NCBI RefSeq assembly: GCF_001742745.1
Contig: NZ_MJAK01000012.1
Span: forward strand, 1-64,000
Length of the DNA: 64,000 bases
From: Curtobacterium sp. ER1/6
Lineage (GTDB): Bacteria; Actinomycetota; Actinomycetes; Actinomycetales; Microbacteriaceae
Reading direction: 5' to 3'
The notes beneath the pieces were generated by a model. It ran no database searches, had not been told where the DNA came from, and worked only from the letters and a program-made list of their open reading frames with translations. Positions 16,937 to 24,998 of this stretch are shown here, one piece after another. Position numbers and translations under genes: made by a program. How positions within the stretch are numbered: position 1 is the stretch's first letter; each line of letters starts with the position of its first letter.

Positions 16937-17000
16937 TCCGACCCGAGCTGCCCTGGCCCGACCTGGCACTCGTCCGGGCCGCGGCGGGCAGGATGGGACC

Positions 17001-17399
17001 ATGCGACGACGCGAGCGCACCCGACGCGCCACCCGGACGGCCACGATGCTCGCCGTGCTCCTCGGTGGAGCCGGCGTCACCCACTTCCTGCGGCCGCGCG
17101 GCTACGACCGCATCGTCCCCGCGGGCCTACCGCCCCGCCTCACCACCCTCGCGTCCGGCGTCGCCGAGCTCGCCGTCGCGGCGGGCCTGACGGTGCCCGC
17201 GACCCGGCGGGCGTCCGGGTGGGCCGCTGCGGCGCTGTTCCTCGCGGTGTTCCCGGCCAACGTGACGATGGCGCGCGACCTGCTCGACAGTCCGCGGTCC
17301 ACCCGCACGGCGCGGCTCGTCGCGGTGCTGCGCCTCCCCCTGCAGGCACCGCTGGTCGGCTGGGCCGTCCGCGTCGGGCGACACGCGGCCCGACGGTGA
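17001..17399 (+). CDS. DoxX family membrane protein
   Basis: A 132-residue small membrane protein with about four hydrophobic segments. The second block THFLRPRGYDRIVPAGLP is typical of the DoxX/YoaS-like group. Function is unknown; DoxX proteins have been tied to redox homeostasis. First of three overlapping genes (start codons overlap stops as GTGA). CAGGAT, six bases, ATG suggests a leaderless start. Confidence 0.82.
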   Translation: MRRRERTRRATRTATMLAVLLGGAGVTHFLRPRGYDRIVPAGLPPRLTTLASGVAELAVAAGLTVPATRRASGWAAAALFLAVFPANVTMARDLLDSPRSTRTARLVAVLRLPLQAPLVGWAVRVGRHAARR

Positions 17400-18181
17400 C
17401 CGCCCCGTCGCGAGCGACCGCCCAGCTGCGCCACCGCCCCGTCGCCGAGCACGCGTGGGAGGACATCGTCCTCGCCCACTGGCGCCGCGACCCGGCCTCG
17501 CTCGAGCACCTCGTCCCGCGCGGCACCCGACCGGACGTCGTGGACGGCAGCGCCAGGGTCGGGTTGACCGCCTACGTCTTCCGGCAGACGGCGGTCCCGC
17601 CGTTCCCGCCCTCCCGCCGGCTCGGGTCGATGCGGGAGGTCACGCTCGAGATCCCGACGGTCGACCGCCGTGGACGCCGCGGGATCACCTACCGGACCGT
17701 CGACACCGGCCACGTCCCGGCGATCGTCGCCGCGAACACGATGCTCGGGGTGCCGTACACGTACGCCCACGTGCGGTCGCGACGACAGGGCGACACGCTC
17801 GACCACCGATCCGTGCGGCACCCCGCCCGCGCCGCCCACCCCGTCCGGTGGCTGCGTGACGTCCGGCACACCCGTCGACCGACGGCACCGCGGCCCCGGC
17901 ACGACGTCGTCCTGCGCGTCACCGCGGGTGTGGTCGTGGACACCCCGCTCGCAGCCGAGCTGACCACCCGCGCCGGCATCCACGCCCGGCTCTTCTCGCG
18001 GACGGTGTTCTGGCAGCGGCAGCACGCCCCGCTCACGATCCGGTCGGCACGGCTCGAGCGGCTCACGGGCGACCTGCCCGACGCCGTCGGGCTGCCGGGG
18101 CTGTTCGACCGCGAGCCCGACTCGCTGCTCGTGGTCGACGGCACCACCGTGCGCTACGCGTGGGGGGACGTGGTCCGGTGA
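17396..18181 (+). CDS. DUF2071 (YqjF-like) family protein
   Basis: A 261-residue protein of the DUF2071 family. Recognisable elements are WRRDPASLEHLVPRGTRPD, GLTAYVFRQTAVPP, REVTLEIPTVD and a C-terminal half ending with FDREPDSLLVVDGTTVRYAWGD. No catalytic motif is known. It overlaps DoxX upstream and the DUF1810 gene downstream, so the three are co-translated. Confidence 0.75.
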   Translation: MTAPSRATAQLRHRPVAEHAWEDIVLAHWRRDPASLEHLVPRGTRPDVVDGSARVGLTAYVFRQTAVPPFPPSRRLGSMREVTLEIPTVDRRGRRGITYRTVDTGHVPAIVAANTMLGVPYTYAHVRSRRQGDTLDHRSVRHPARAAHPVRWLRDVRHTRRPTAPRPRHDVVLRVTAGVVVDTPLAAELTTRAGIHARLFSRTVFWQRQHAPLTIRSARLERLTGDLPDAVGLPGLFDREPDSLLVVDGTTVRYAWGDVVR

Positions 18182-18612
18182 GCGGCGACGAGCACGACCT
18201 CGACCGCTTCGTGCGTGCGCAGGACGGCGTGCACGACCGGGCGCTGGCGGAGCTGCGCGCCGGTCGCAAGCAGTCGCACTGGATGTGGTTCGTCTTCCCA
18301 CAGCTCGCGGGGCTCGGCAGGAGCACGACGGCCCAGTACTACGCGATCGACGGACCGGCCGAGGCGCGGGCGTACCTGGCGCACCCCGTGCTCGGACCGC
18401 GGCTCGTCGAGGCGGCGAGGGTGGCGGCCGCTGCTCCGGCGTCCGGAGCGGACGCCCTGTTCGGCGGCGTCGACGCGATGAAGGCCCGGTCCTCCATGAC
18501 GCTCTTCGCCCGGGCCGCCGACGACCCGGCTCCGTTCCGTGCCGTGCTCGACCGCTGGTTCCACGGCAGCGAGGATCCGCTGACCGTGCGGCTGCTCGAG
18601 GGCGACGCCTGA
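18178..18612 (+). CDS. DUF1810 family protein
   Basis: A 144-residue DUF1810 protein. DLDRFVRAQDGVHDRALAEL, the signature KQSHWMWFVFPQLAGLG and YLAHPVLGPRL are characteristic; the end DPLTVRLLEGD matches the full length of the family. No biochemical role is established; an all-helical cytoplasmic fold is expected. Third gene of the DoxX-DUF2071-DUF1810 operon, GTG start overlapping the preceding TGA. Confidence 0.88.
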   Translation: MSGDEHDLDRFVRAQDGVHDRALAELRAGRKQSHWMWFVFPQLAGLGRSTTAQYYAIDGPAEARAYLAHPVLGPRLVEAARVAAAAPASGADALFGGVDAMKARSSMTLFARAADDPAPFRAVLDRWFHGSEDPLTVRLLEGDA

Positions 18613-18746
18613 CCGGCGGAGCGCCCGCGCGCACACACCCCGGCGGCAGCACCGTCCACCGTCCCCGCAGCGGTACGGTGATCCCGCGCCCTCACCGCCC
18701 GGTCGGGTGCCGCCGACGTCCGTCCACCGACCACGAGGACACCCGC

Positions 18747-19397
18747 ATGCCGGTCCCCAGCAGCGCCCCCACCGAGCACCAGCTGCTCCGCGACACCGTC
18801 CGCCACAAGATCCACGCCGCGATCATGGACGGCACGCTGGAACCGGGCGAACGCCTGAACGACGACGAACTGATCGCCTGGCTCGGTGTCTCCCGCACCC
18901 CGATCCGCGAGGCCCTGAGCCAGCTCGCCCGCGCCGGGCTCATCGAGATGGCCCCGAACCGGTACACCCGGGTGACGACGCCGGACCCCGCGCAGGTCGT
19001 CGAGGCGATGCAGACGCTCGGCGTGCTCTTCGGGGGCGTGGTCCGGCTCGCGGTGCCGCTCCTGACCGCGGCGACCCGGAAGAAGATCCTCGCGCAGCTC
19101 GACCGCACGATCGCCGAGCTCGAGGCCCACGACGTCCCGGCGGTGAACCGCGACGCCCTCGCCGTCTTCGGCCTGTACGTCGACGCCTGCGACAACGCGG
19201 ACCTCCAGCGCGTCTGCCGGGACACCTCGGACGGCCTCGCCTTCCGCCTCCGCCTCCCGAACCTCGACGAACTCGTCGACTGGGACCGGATGACGGCGGA
19301 CTTCCGGCGGCTCCGTGCCGCCACCGAGGCGGGCGACAACGTCGCGGCCGAGCTCGCCACGGAGGCGATCCACCTGCTCCCCGGCGAGAAGCGCTGA
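18747..19397 (+). CDS. GntR family transcriptional regulator
   Basis: A 216-residue regulator. The GntR winged helix occupies about residues 10-75 (LRDTVRHKIHAAIMDGTLEPGE, then the recognition region AWLGVSRTPIREALSQL). The helical C-terminal part resembles an FCD-type ligand domain but lacks the usual run of metal-binding histidines. The start ATG has GAGGAC about 8 bases upstream. A palindrome lies 6 bases past the stop. No adjacent target gene is obvious. Confidence 0.88.
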   Translation: MPVPSSAPTEHQLLRDTVRHKIHAAIMDGTLEPGERLNDDELIAWLGVSRTPIREALSQLARAGLIEMAPNRYTRVTTPDPAQVVEAMQTLGVLFGGVVRLAVPLLTAATRKKILAQLDRTIAELEAHDVPAVNRDALAVFGLYVDACDNADLQRVCRDTSDGLAFRLRLPNLDELVDWDRMTADFRRLRAATEAGDNVAAELATEAIHLLPGEKR

Positions 19398-19402
19398 CCC
19401 GA

Positions 19403-19420
19403 CCTGTACCGTCGTACAGG
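19403..19420. promoter_or_regulatory. 18-bp palindrome, operator or terminator
   Basis: CCTGTAC-CGTC-GTACAGG, a perfect inverted repeat between the GntR and MarR genes. GTAC half-sites resemble GntR-family operators, but the place right after a stop codon also fits a terminator stem. Confidence 0.4.
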
Positions 19421-19496
19421 AACACCGTCCGGGCGCCACCGGGAGCGGTCCACCGCGGCCGGTCGTCACGCTCGGACACGGCCCGTCGGGGACCGG

Positions 19497-19502
19497 TAGC
19501 AT
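19497..19502 (+). promoter_or_regulatory. -10 element of marR-like gene
   Basis: TAGCAT about 60 bases before the MarR start; the leader then carries GGAG seven bases before the ATG. Confidence 0.35.
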
Positions 19503-19563
19503 CGGCCGGACCCGCCTCGGGCCCCGCACGGCCCGACCCCGCCTCGACCACCCGGAGCACCGC

Positions 19564-20025
19564 ATGAGCCACCGCCAGCCGGACCGCGCCGAGATCGCCG
19601 CACGCCTGGCCGCCGCGGTCGGCCGCATCAACCGGCGCGCCCGGACCGACTCCGCCTCGCTCGGGTGGGGCCTGGTGTCCGCGCTCGCGACGATCCAGAC
19701 CGAGGGACCCCTGCGTCCCGGCGACCTGTCGCGGATCGAGGTCGTCACCAAGCCGACGATGACCCGCATCCTGACGGAGCTCGAGCAGCGCGGGTTCATC
19801 GCCCGGGAGGCCGACCCCCGCGACGGCCGCGCCTTCATGGTGTCGGCCACGGTGGAGGGCATCGCCGCCGTCGACCGGGCCCGTGCCGACCGCACCGGGA
19901 TCGTCGCCGAGCTCATCGCGGACCTGCCGCGCGAGGACGTCGAGGCGATCGCAGCGGCCCTCGGTGCACTCGAGCGCATCGGGCAGGGCGAACGCACCCA
20001 GGAGATTCCCACCTCCGCTCGCTGA
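19564..20025 (+). CDS. MarR family transcriptional regulator
   Basis: A 153-residue MarR winged-helix protein: PLRPGDLSRIEVVTKPTMTRILTELEQRGFI is the recognition helix region and EADPRDGRAFMVSAT the wing. Members usually repress exporters or stress genes and respond to small phenolics or oxidants. Target unknown. The 273 bases after it (20026-20298) hold no gene I can support. Confidence 0.9.
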   Translation: MSHRQPDRAEIAARLAAAVGRINRRARTDSASLGWGLVSALATIQTEGPLRPGDLSRIEVVTKPTMTRILTELEQRGFIAREADPRDGRAFMVSATVEGIAAVDRARADRTGIVAELIADLPREDVEAIAAALGALERIGQGERTQEIPTSAR

Positions 20026-20298
20026 CAGGGCCGTTACCGAACCGTTACCCGGGGGCCGTCGGGCCGTCCTGCCAGCACTCCTGGACCCGATGCCCAGCCT
20101 GCCGCGTCATCGTGTCGGCTTCGCCCGAGCAGGCGGCCCCGCGCCGCCCGAGCGGCGGACGGACGGGCCCCACACCACCGTCCGGTCCTCCCCGGCTCGC
20201 GACTCCCCCACGACGCACCGTGCACGCCCACCCCACCCGCGTGCCCGGCACCGCCGCGGACCGGGAGGCGCGCCCCAGCCGGCCGACCACCGGAACCG

Positions 20299-21216
20299 AT
20301 GACCCAGAACACCGCAGAACCCCAGCGCACCCCCGAGCCAGGCAGCACCCCCGAACCCAGCGCGACCACCCCGACCACGCGTCGGCAGGCGCTCGACACC
20401 CCGGACCGCCGTCGCCGTCGCGCACTCCGCCGCCGCGCCCCCCTGCTCGTCGGGGGCGCAGCCGCCGTGGCACTCGTCGGCGGCATCGCGACCGTCGGCA
20501 CGCAGCCCGCGATCGGCGAGGCGCTCGGCGTCCCGAGTGCGAGCGGCGCCGCCACCAGCAGCGCCCCGGCCCTGCACGGCGCGTCCCTCGACCGGGCCCA
20601 GGCGGCCGCGACCATCGTCACGGCACGGACCGTGCTGGCCGACGCGAACGAGAAGACCGACACCACCACCCTCGAACGCCGGGTGCGCGCGCTGTCGGAC
20701 TACCGCGAACTGTCCGGCGGCGCGATCACCGCGCGCATCGCGTCGACCGTCGACGCGACCACCGAGGTCGCCGACGCGAGTGCTTCGCAGGACAAGGCCG
20801 ACGCGGACGCCGCAGCAGCAGCGGCGGCCCGGGCGAAGGCCGAGGCCGAGGCGGCGGCCGCCGCCGAACGCGCCGCCGAGGCCGCGCGGGCGCAGGCTGC
20901 GGCCAACACCGTCGCCGGCGCCAAGGCGACCGCGTCGTCGATGGCCGCGTCGCAGTACGGCTGGGGAGCGGCCCAGTTCCAGTGCCTCGAAAGCCTCTGG
21001 ACCAAGGAGTCCGGATGGGACTACCGCGCGGTCAACCCGGACGGTGGCGCCACGGGCATCCCGCAGGCACTGCCCGGCTCGAAGATGGCGACGGTCGCCG
21101 CCGACTGGCGGACGAACGCCACGACGCAGGTCACCTGGGGGCTGCGCTACATCAGCGCCGCCTACGGCACCCCGTGCGCGGCGTGGGCGCACTCGCAGGC
21201 GAACAACTTCTACTGA
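20299..21216 (+). CDS. membrane-anchored transglycosylase-like (aggregation-promoting-factor type) protein
   Basis: A 305-residue exported protein. A cytoplasmic, Pro/Thr-rich N-terminus (1-45) precedes one membrane span (about 50-70), then an Ala/Lys/Glu coiled coil (about 165-210). The C-terminal catalytic domain has CLESLWTKESGWDYRAVNPDGGATGIPQALPG, with the likely catalytic glutamate in KESGW, and ends in WAHSQANNFY. This is the lysozyme-like fold of resuscitation or aggregation-promoting factors, likely cleaving peptidoglycan. It precedes a perfect hairpin terminator. Confidence 0.88.
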   Translation: MTQNTAEPQRTPEPGSTPEPSATTPTTRRQALDTPDRRRRRALRRRAPLLVGGAAAVALVGGIATVGTQPAIGEALGVPSASGAATSSAPALHGASLDRAQAAATIVTARTVLADANEKTDTTTLERRVRALSDYRELSGGAITARIASTVDATTEVADASASQDKADADAAAAAAARAKAEAEAAAAAERAAEAARAQAAANTVAGAKATASSMAASQYGWGAAQFQCLESLWTKESGWDYRAVNPDGGATGIPQALPGSKMATVAADWRTNATTQVTWGLRYISAAYGTPCAAWAHSQANNFY

Positions 21217-21233
21217 GCCGACGCGCGCCGGTC

Positions 21234-21281
21234 GACGGACGGGAGGCGCGGGGCCGGCCGGCACCGCGCCTCCCGTCCGTC
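21234..21281. terminator. 18-bp perfect hairpin, REP-like family copy A
   Basis: Arms GACGGACGGGAGGCGCGG (21234-21251) and its exact complement (21264-21281) with a 12-base loop. Lies between convergent genes and shares its core with hairpins at 45815, 55364 and 56139. Confidence 0.8.
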
Positions 21282-21295
21282 ACGGTGTGGGTGGG

Positions 21296-21616
21296 TCAGC
21301 CCACGCGTGCGATGCGGACGTCGACCCGCGCGAGCGCGACGCCGCGAGCGGCGGCGGCCTCCCAGGCCGCCAGGTGCGCGGCGCGCGCCGTCGCGGGTGC
21401 GGGCAGCGACCCGTCCGTCCCGATCACGACGCGCAGTACGTCCTCGTCGAGCACGACCCGGGGTCCGGGGGTGTGCGCGGCGAGCCGCTTCGCCGAGTCG
21501 ACCGCGCTGCCGAGCACGTCGCCGAGGGTGGGCCGCGCCCGGTAGAGCTCCGCGACGCCGGGCACCGCGAGCACGGCCGCCTCGATCGCCGCGGTGGTGT
21601 CGTCGTCCAGGGTCAT
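21296..21616 (-). CDS. small Asp23/Gls24-like protein
   Basis: A 106-residue protein resembling the core of Asp23/Gls24 proteins: AIEAAVLAVPGVAELYRARP followed by alternating strands VLDEDVLRVVIGTDGSLPAP and VALARVDVRIARVG. The start ATG lies inside the end of the preceding Asp23 gene, so it is translationally coupled. It has no signal peptide. Probably a partner of the larger Asp23-like protein in an envelope-stress module. Confidence 0.72.
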   Translation of the reverse strand: MTLDDDTTAAIEAAVLAVPGVAELYRARPTLGDVLGSAVDSAKRLAAHTPGPRVVLDEDVLRVVIGTDGSLPAPATARAAHLAAWEAAAARGVALARVDVRIARVG

Positions 21617-22248
21617 GCGCGGTCCTCCTCGTCGTCGTGCGGGTCGACCGACCCGGGCTGCGCGGGCAGCAGGTCGCGGACGCGCACGTCGACCGCCGCG
21701 AGGACCAGGTCGGTCTGCTCCGCGAGCACCTCGGCGACCGCGGCCCGCACCTGCTCCGCCGCCGGGTGGATCGGTACCCCCGACCGGACCGCGAGCTCGA
21801 CCAGCACCCGCACGGGCGCGTCGAGCTCGGTCACGTCGCCCTCGAGCGAGCACCGCGCGATCACGACCCCAGGCACGACGTCACCCGCCGTCCGGACCAT
21901 CGAGCGGATCGCCCCCTCGGTCATCACCGGCCGCTCGGTCGGCGCGACCGGGCGGAGCGGGACGTCGCGTCCGGCGCGGGCCTCGAGCGAGATGTTCGCG
22001 AGCACGCCACCGATCCACGACTCGTCCGCCGGTTCCTCGTGCTCCGCAGCGGCGTCGAGGGAGCCCATCGAGGACTGCCGGAGTCGCACCAGCGCGGCAA
22101 GGGCGTTCTGGCACGCGGCCGAGTCGTCGATGCTCGGGTCCGCCGGCTGCATGCCGGCGTCGAGGTAGTCGGCGAGCTCGTCGATCGTGTGGCCGTCGAG
22201 GTCCTCGGGCTCGAGGGTGTCGAGGCGCAGGTCGTCGGGTCCGGTCAT
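21613..22248 (-). CDS. Asp23/Gls24 family envelope stress response protein
   Basis: A 211-residue protein. The acidic N-terminal region (HTIDELADYLDAGMQPADPSIDDSAACQNALAAL) precedes an Asp23-like domain with MTEGAIRSMVRTAGDVVPGVVIARCSLEGD and VRVLVELAVRSGVPIHPAAEQVR. In Firmicutes Asp23 proteins sit at the membrane in envelope stress; the actinobacterial form is less studied. It overlaps the sigma factor gene (ATGA) and the small Asp23-like gene, forming a three-gene operon. Confidence 0.82.
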   Translation of the reverse strand: MTGPDDLRLDTLEPEDLDGHTIDELADYLDAGMQPADPSIDDSAACQNALAALVRLRQSSMGSLDAAAEHEEPADESWIGGVLANISLEARAGRDVPLRPVAPTERPVMTEGAIRSMVRTAGDVVPGVVIARCSLEGDVTELDAPVRVLVELAVRSGVPIHPAAEQVRAAVAEVLAEQTDLVLAAVDVRVRDLLPAQPGSVDPHDDEEDRA

Positions 22249-22799
22249 CGCCAAGCCTCCATGAGACGGATCATGTTCTTCCTCGCGCGCGAGAGCAGTC
22301 CGCGCACCGTCGAGACCGGCAGGTCGAGCTCCTCGGCGATGTCCTCGTAGCGGTACTCGAGCACTTCCTTCATCACCCAGCACCGACGCTGCGCCTCGGG
22401 GAGCTCGGCGAGCGCCGTCTCCACGGCCTCCTCACGGGACCGCGCCTCCGCGACCCGGTCCGGAGCACCATCGTCGGGTGCCGCGACTTCGATCTCGGTG
22501 ACGTCGTCGTGCGCGCGTCGAGCGCGGATCCGGTCGAGGCACTTGCGGCTGAGGATGCGCATGAGCCACGCCTTCACGCGGGCACCGTCGTCGAGGGAGT
22601 CGAGCCGGTTCCACGCCGTGATGAAGGTCTCCTGCACCACGTCGTCGAGCTCGTCCGTCGAGCCGAGCGTGCGACGGGCGTACGCGCGGAGCAGCGGCGT
22701 GTACCTGCGGATGAGGACCTCGAACGCCCGGACGTCGCCGCCCGACGAGCGACCGGCGAGGACGGCGTCGTCGAGGTCTGCGAGGGGCTGGTGGGGCAC
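22245..22799 (-). CDS. ECF-type RNA polymerase sigma factor
   Basis: A 184-residue sigma-70 family ECF factor. Region 2 is FEVLIRRYTPLLRAYARRTLGSTDELDDVVQETFITAWNRL; region 4 is LPEAQRRCWVMKEVLEYRYEDIAEELDLPVSTVRGLLSRARK. It lacks a neighbouring zinc-finger anti-sigma gene; the cotranscribed Asp23 proteins occupy that place. GTG start at 22799 with GAAGG five bases upstream. It likely drives an envelope-stress regulon, possibly including its own operon. Confidence 0.92.
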   Translation of the reverse strand: MPHQPLADLDDAVLAGRSSGGDVRAFEVLIRRYTPLLRAYARRTLGSTDELDDVVQETFITAWNRLDSLDDGARVKAWLMRILSRKCLDRIRARRAHDDVTEIEVAAPDDGAPDRVAEARSREEAVETALAELPEAQRRCWVMKEVLEYRYEDIAEELDLPVSTVRGLLSRARKNMIRLMEAWR

Positions 22800-22920
22800 G
22801 GGTACCTTCTACTGGTCACGCCTCGGGGAAGTCTGGGCGTCGGTGTGACGGTCGGACGGGACGGATCGTCACGCGGCACGCCGGTCGCGATCGGGGACCG
22901 GCATGCGGCAGGGTGGAGTC

Positions 22921-23595
22921 GTGTCCCTCGTCACCGCCGTCTGCCGCGTCGAGCAGCTCCTCCGCGACTCCGGCACCATCGGCATCACCGCGATCGACAA
23001 GCGACCCGTCGACGGCCCCGTCCGGGTGCGCCCGCTCGGCCTGCACGCCGACGTGCAGGCCGATCGGAAGCACCACGGCGGCGAGGACCAGGCCGTGTAC
23101 GCCTACGCCGACGAGGACGCCGCGTACTTCGCCGAGGTGCTCGACCGCGACGTCCCGCCCGGACTCTTCGGCGAGAACCTGCGGACGAGCGGCGTCGACG
23201 TCACCGGGGCGGTCACCGGCGAACGGTGGCGGATCGGCGAGACCCTCGAGCTCGAGGTCACGATCCCGCGGGTGCCGTGCGGGACCTTCGCGCGGCGGAT
23301 GCGCATCGACGGGTGGGTCCGCCGGTTCGCCGAGGAGAACCGTCCGGGCACGTACCTGCGCGTCCTGCGGTCCGGACCGGTTGCCGCCGGCGACCCGGTC
23401 GTGGTGACCCACCGGCCGGCGCACGGCGTGACCATCGGCCAGATCTCCGCGGGCCTCACGCCGGAGCAGGCCCGCGCGGTGCTCGACTCCGGGGATCGGC
23501 TGGCCCCGAAGGTCGTCCGCGACGTCTCGAAGGTGCTCGCGCGCGGGCGGGTCTCGGGCTCGACCCGGCGCGCGGGGTCGAGCGGACGGGACTAG
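22921..23595 (+). CDS. MOSC domain protein (YiiM-like)
   Basis: A 224-residue MOSC protein: HHGGEDQAVYAYADEDAAYF, PPGLFGENLRTSGVDV and the conserved cysteine in RVPCGTFARRM, followed by a 3-alpha domain. MOSC proteins handle molybdopterin or N-hydroxylated bases (YiiM reduces 6-N-hydroxylaminopurine). CAGGGT six bases before the GTG suggests a leaderless start. Its stop TAG shares the palindromic CTAG with the convergent gene, and its last residues are encoded by the repeat described at 23561. Confidence 0.88.
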   Translation: MSLVTAVCRVEQLLRDSGTIGITAIDKRPVDGPVRVRPLGLHADVQADRKHHGGEDQAVYAYADEDAAYFAEVLDRDVPPGLFGENLRTSGVDVTGAVTGERWRIGETLELEVTIPRVPCGTFARRMRIDGWVRRFAEENRPGTYLRVLRSGPVAAGDPVVVTHRPAHGVTIGQISAGLTPEQARAVLDSGDRLAPKVVRDVSKVLARGRVSGSTRRAGSSGRD

Positions 23596-23627
23596 GGCCC
23601 GACCCGGCGCGCGGGGTCGAGCGGACG
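23561..23627. repeat. 28-bp direct repeat with internal hairpins across convergent gene ends
   Basis: A 28-bp unit occurs at 23561-23588 and 23600-23627. Each contains the stem CGACCC...GGGTCG and the copies flank the shared CTAG stop of the two convergent genes. The unit supplies the C-terminal codons of both proteins and probably acts as a two-way terminator. Confidence 0.8.
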
Positions 23628-23990
23628 GCGGGCGCGCGGCAGCCCCTGCACGACGAGCTCCCAGGAGTTCGCGACGAGGTCCTCCACCATCGCCTCGTCG
23701 AGCCCCTCCCCCGGCGCCAGCGTGATCCAGTGCCGCTTGTCCATGTGCCACCCCGGTGTGACCTCGACGAGGTCGCGGACCAGTGCGGCAGCGTGCGGGG
23801 GCGCGCACTTGAGGTTGACGATCGGCACGCCCCGCAGCGTCGTGGTGAGCACGAACATCCGGCCGACCACCTTGTGCACGACCGAGTCCTCGCCGAACGG
23901 CTGCGTCTCCTCGACCGCGGGGAGTGCCAGGGCCGTCCGGATCGCCACCTCGTGCAGTGCTGCGCCGTCCACCACTCCAGCATGCCGCAC
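23592..23990 (-). CDS. MmcQ/YjbR family DNA-binding-like protein
   Basis: A 132-residue MmcQ/YjbR protein: EETQPFGEDSVVHKVVGRMFVL, VNLKCAPPHAAALV, and the signature PGWHMDKRHWITL. The fold is double-wing-like and presumed nucleic-acid binding; no reaction is known. Start: GTG at 23990; a GTG at 23972 placed six bases after CATGCT is an alternative. It ends in the CTAG shared with the MOSC gene. Confidence 0.88.
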   Translation of the reverse strand: MRHAGVVDGAALHEVAIRTALALPAVEETQPFGEDSVVHKVVGRMFVLTTTLRGVPIVNLKCAPPHAAALVRDLVEVTPGWHMDKRHWITLAPGEGLDEAMVEDLVANSWELVVQGLPRARRPLDPARRVGP

Positions 23991-24030
23991 CGCCCCGCTC
24001 GGGGGTATCCGCGGATGAGCCCTGCTCGGC

Positions 24031-24036
24031 TACGAT
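24031..24036 (+). promoter_or_regulatory. -10 element of excalibur gene
   Basis: TACGAT, followed by a leader with a perfect 8-bp stem CCGCCGCG/CGCGGCGG (24041-24063) and an AGGGGGA ribosome site before the GTG at 24102. Confidence 0.45.
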
Positions 24037-24101
24037 CGTGCCGCCGCGCACCCGACGCGGCGGTCGCGCGAGCGGCCACCACCTCCCAGGGGGAAGAACC
24101 C

Positions 24102-24404
24102 GTGCAGACCACCCGCACCCTCGGCGCAACCGTCGCCACCGTCGCACTCGCCGCCGCCGTCGTGCTCGGCGGCACCACGGCCGCGTCCGCCGCGCCGAAG
24201 ACCTACGCGAACTGCGCCGCCGTGCAGAAGGTGTACTCCGGCGGCATCGCGAAGAAGTCGGTGACGTACAACACCGTGAAGACCAAGTCCGGCAAGGTCG
24301 AGCACCGCGCACTCAAGGGCACGGTCAAGAAGGACGACGCGCTCTACAACGCGAACAAGAAGATGGACGCCGACAAGGACGGCATCGCCTGCGAGAAGAG
24401 CTGA
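24102..24404 (+). CDS. secreted excalibur calcium-binding domain protein
   Basis: A 100-residue exported protein. The signal peptide (about 1-31) ends TTAASAA; the excalibur domain (YANCAAVQKVYSGGI to the end) finishes with the calcium-binding loop DADKDGIACEKS and two conserved cysteines. Lysines dominate the middle. Such small domains occur in surface and nuclease-associated proteins; here it is the whole protein. Start GTG follows AGGGGGA. Confidence 0.88.
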   Translation: MQTTRTLGATVATVALAAAVVLGGTTAASAAPKTYANCAAVQKVYSGGIAKKSVTYNTVKTKSGKVEHRALKGTVKKDDALYNANKKMDADKDGIACEKS

Positions 24405-24413
24405 CGCACGCGG

Positions 24414-24998
24414 TCAGAGCGTCGGGACACCCTCGTGTCCCGACCTCGGCCGTGCCGTGCCGGCCACCCCGGTGACGACCGACCCCGCGGGGACGTCCTT
24501 CGTCACCACAGTGTTCGCACCGACGACCGAGTCCGCCCCCACGGTGATGGCACCGATCAGCGACGACCCCGCTCCGAGCACCACCCGGTCGCCGACGACC
24601 GGGTGCCGCCGCCGCCCCGGTCCGTGCTCGCCGCCGCGGCCGCCGAGCGTCACGCCGTGGAACACCAGCACGTCGTCGCCGATCACCGCGGTCTCGCCGA
24701 TCACGACGCCCATGCCGTGGTCGATGAAGAAGCGACGACCGATCCGCGCGCCCGGGTGGATCTCGATCCCGGTCGCGGCGCGCGCGAGCTGCGCCAGGAC
24801 CCGGGCGGCGAAGCGCGAGCCGGGCAGACCGCGCGCGAGCCAGAGCCGGTGCGTCAGGCGGTGCGTCCAGATCGCGTGCAGGCCGGAGTAGACCACCGCG
24901 TTCTCCAGGTCGCCCCGGGCGGCGGGGTCACCGCGGCGTGCTGCGGCCAGGTCCTCCCGGACGGTCCCCAGCACGCCGCGTCGGACGGCACGGGTCAC
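24414..24998 (-). CDS. cysE: serine O-acetyltransferase
   Basis: A 194-residue short-form serine acetyltransferase making O-acetylserine from serine and acetyl-CoA. The left-handed beta-helix carries [30 protein letters not shown] and FHGVTLGG; catalytic histidine and aspartate are in IDHGMG. The GTG start overlaps the cysK stop (GTGA), coupling the two steps of cysteine synthesis. The C-terminus lacks the classic final isoleucine used for binding CysK (it ends GVPTL). Confidence 0.94.
   Translation of the reverse strand: MTRAVRRGVLGTVREDLAAARRGDPAARGDLENAVVYSGLHAIWTHRLTHRLWLARGLPGSRFAARVLAQLARAATGIEIHPGARIGRRFFIDHGMGVVIGETAVIGDDVLVFHGVTLGGRGGEHGPGRRRHPVVGDRVVLGAGSSLIGAITVGADSVVGANTVVTKDVPAGSVVTGVAGTARPRSGHEGVPTL

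Noticed and set aside
24041..24063. Riboswitch in the leader of the excalibur gene
   Set aside because: Only a single 8-bp stem is visible, without the junctions or conserved loops of known riboswitch classes.
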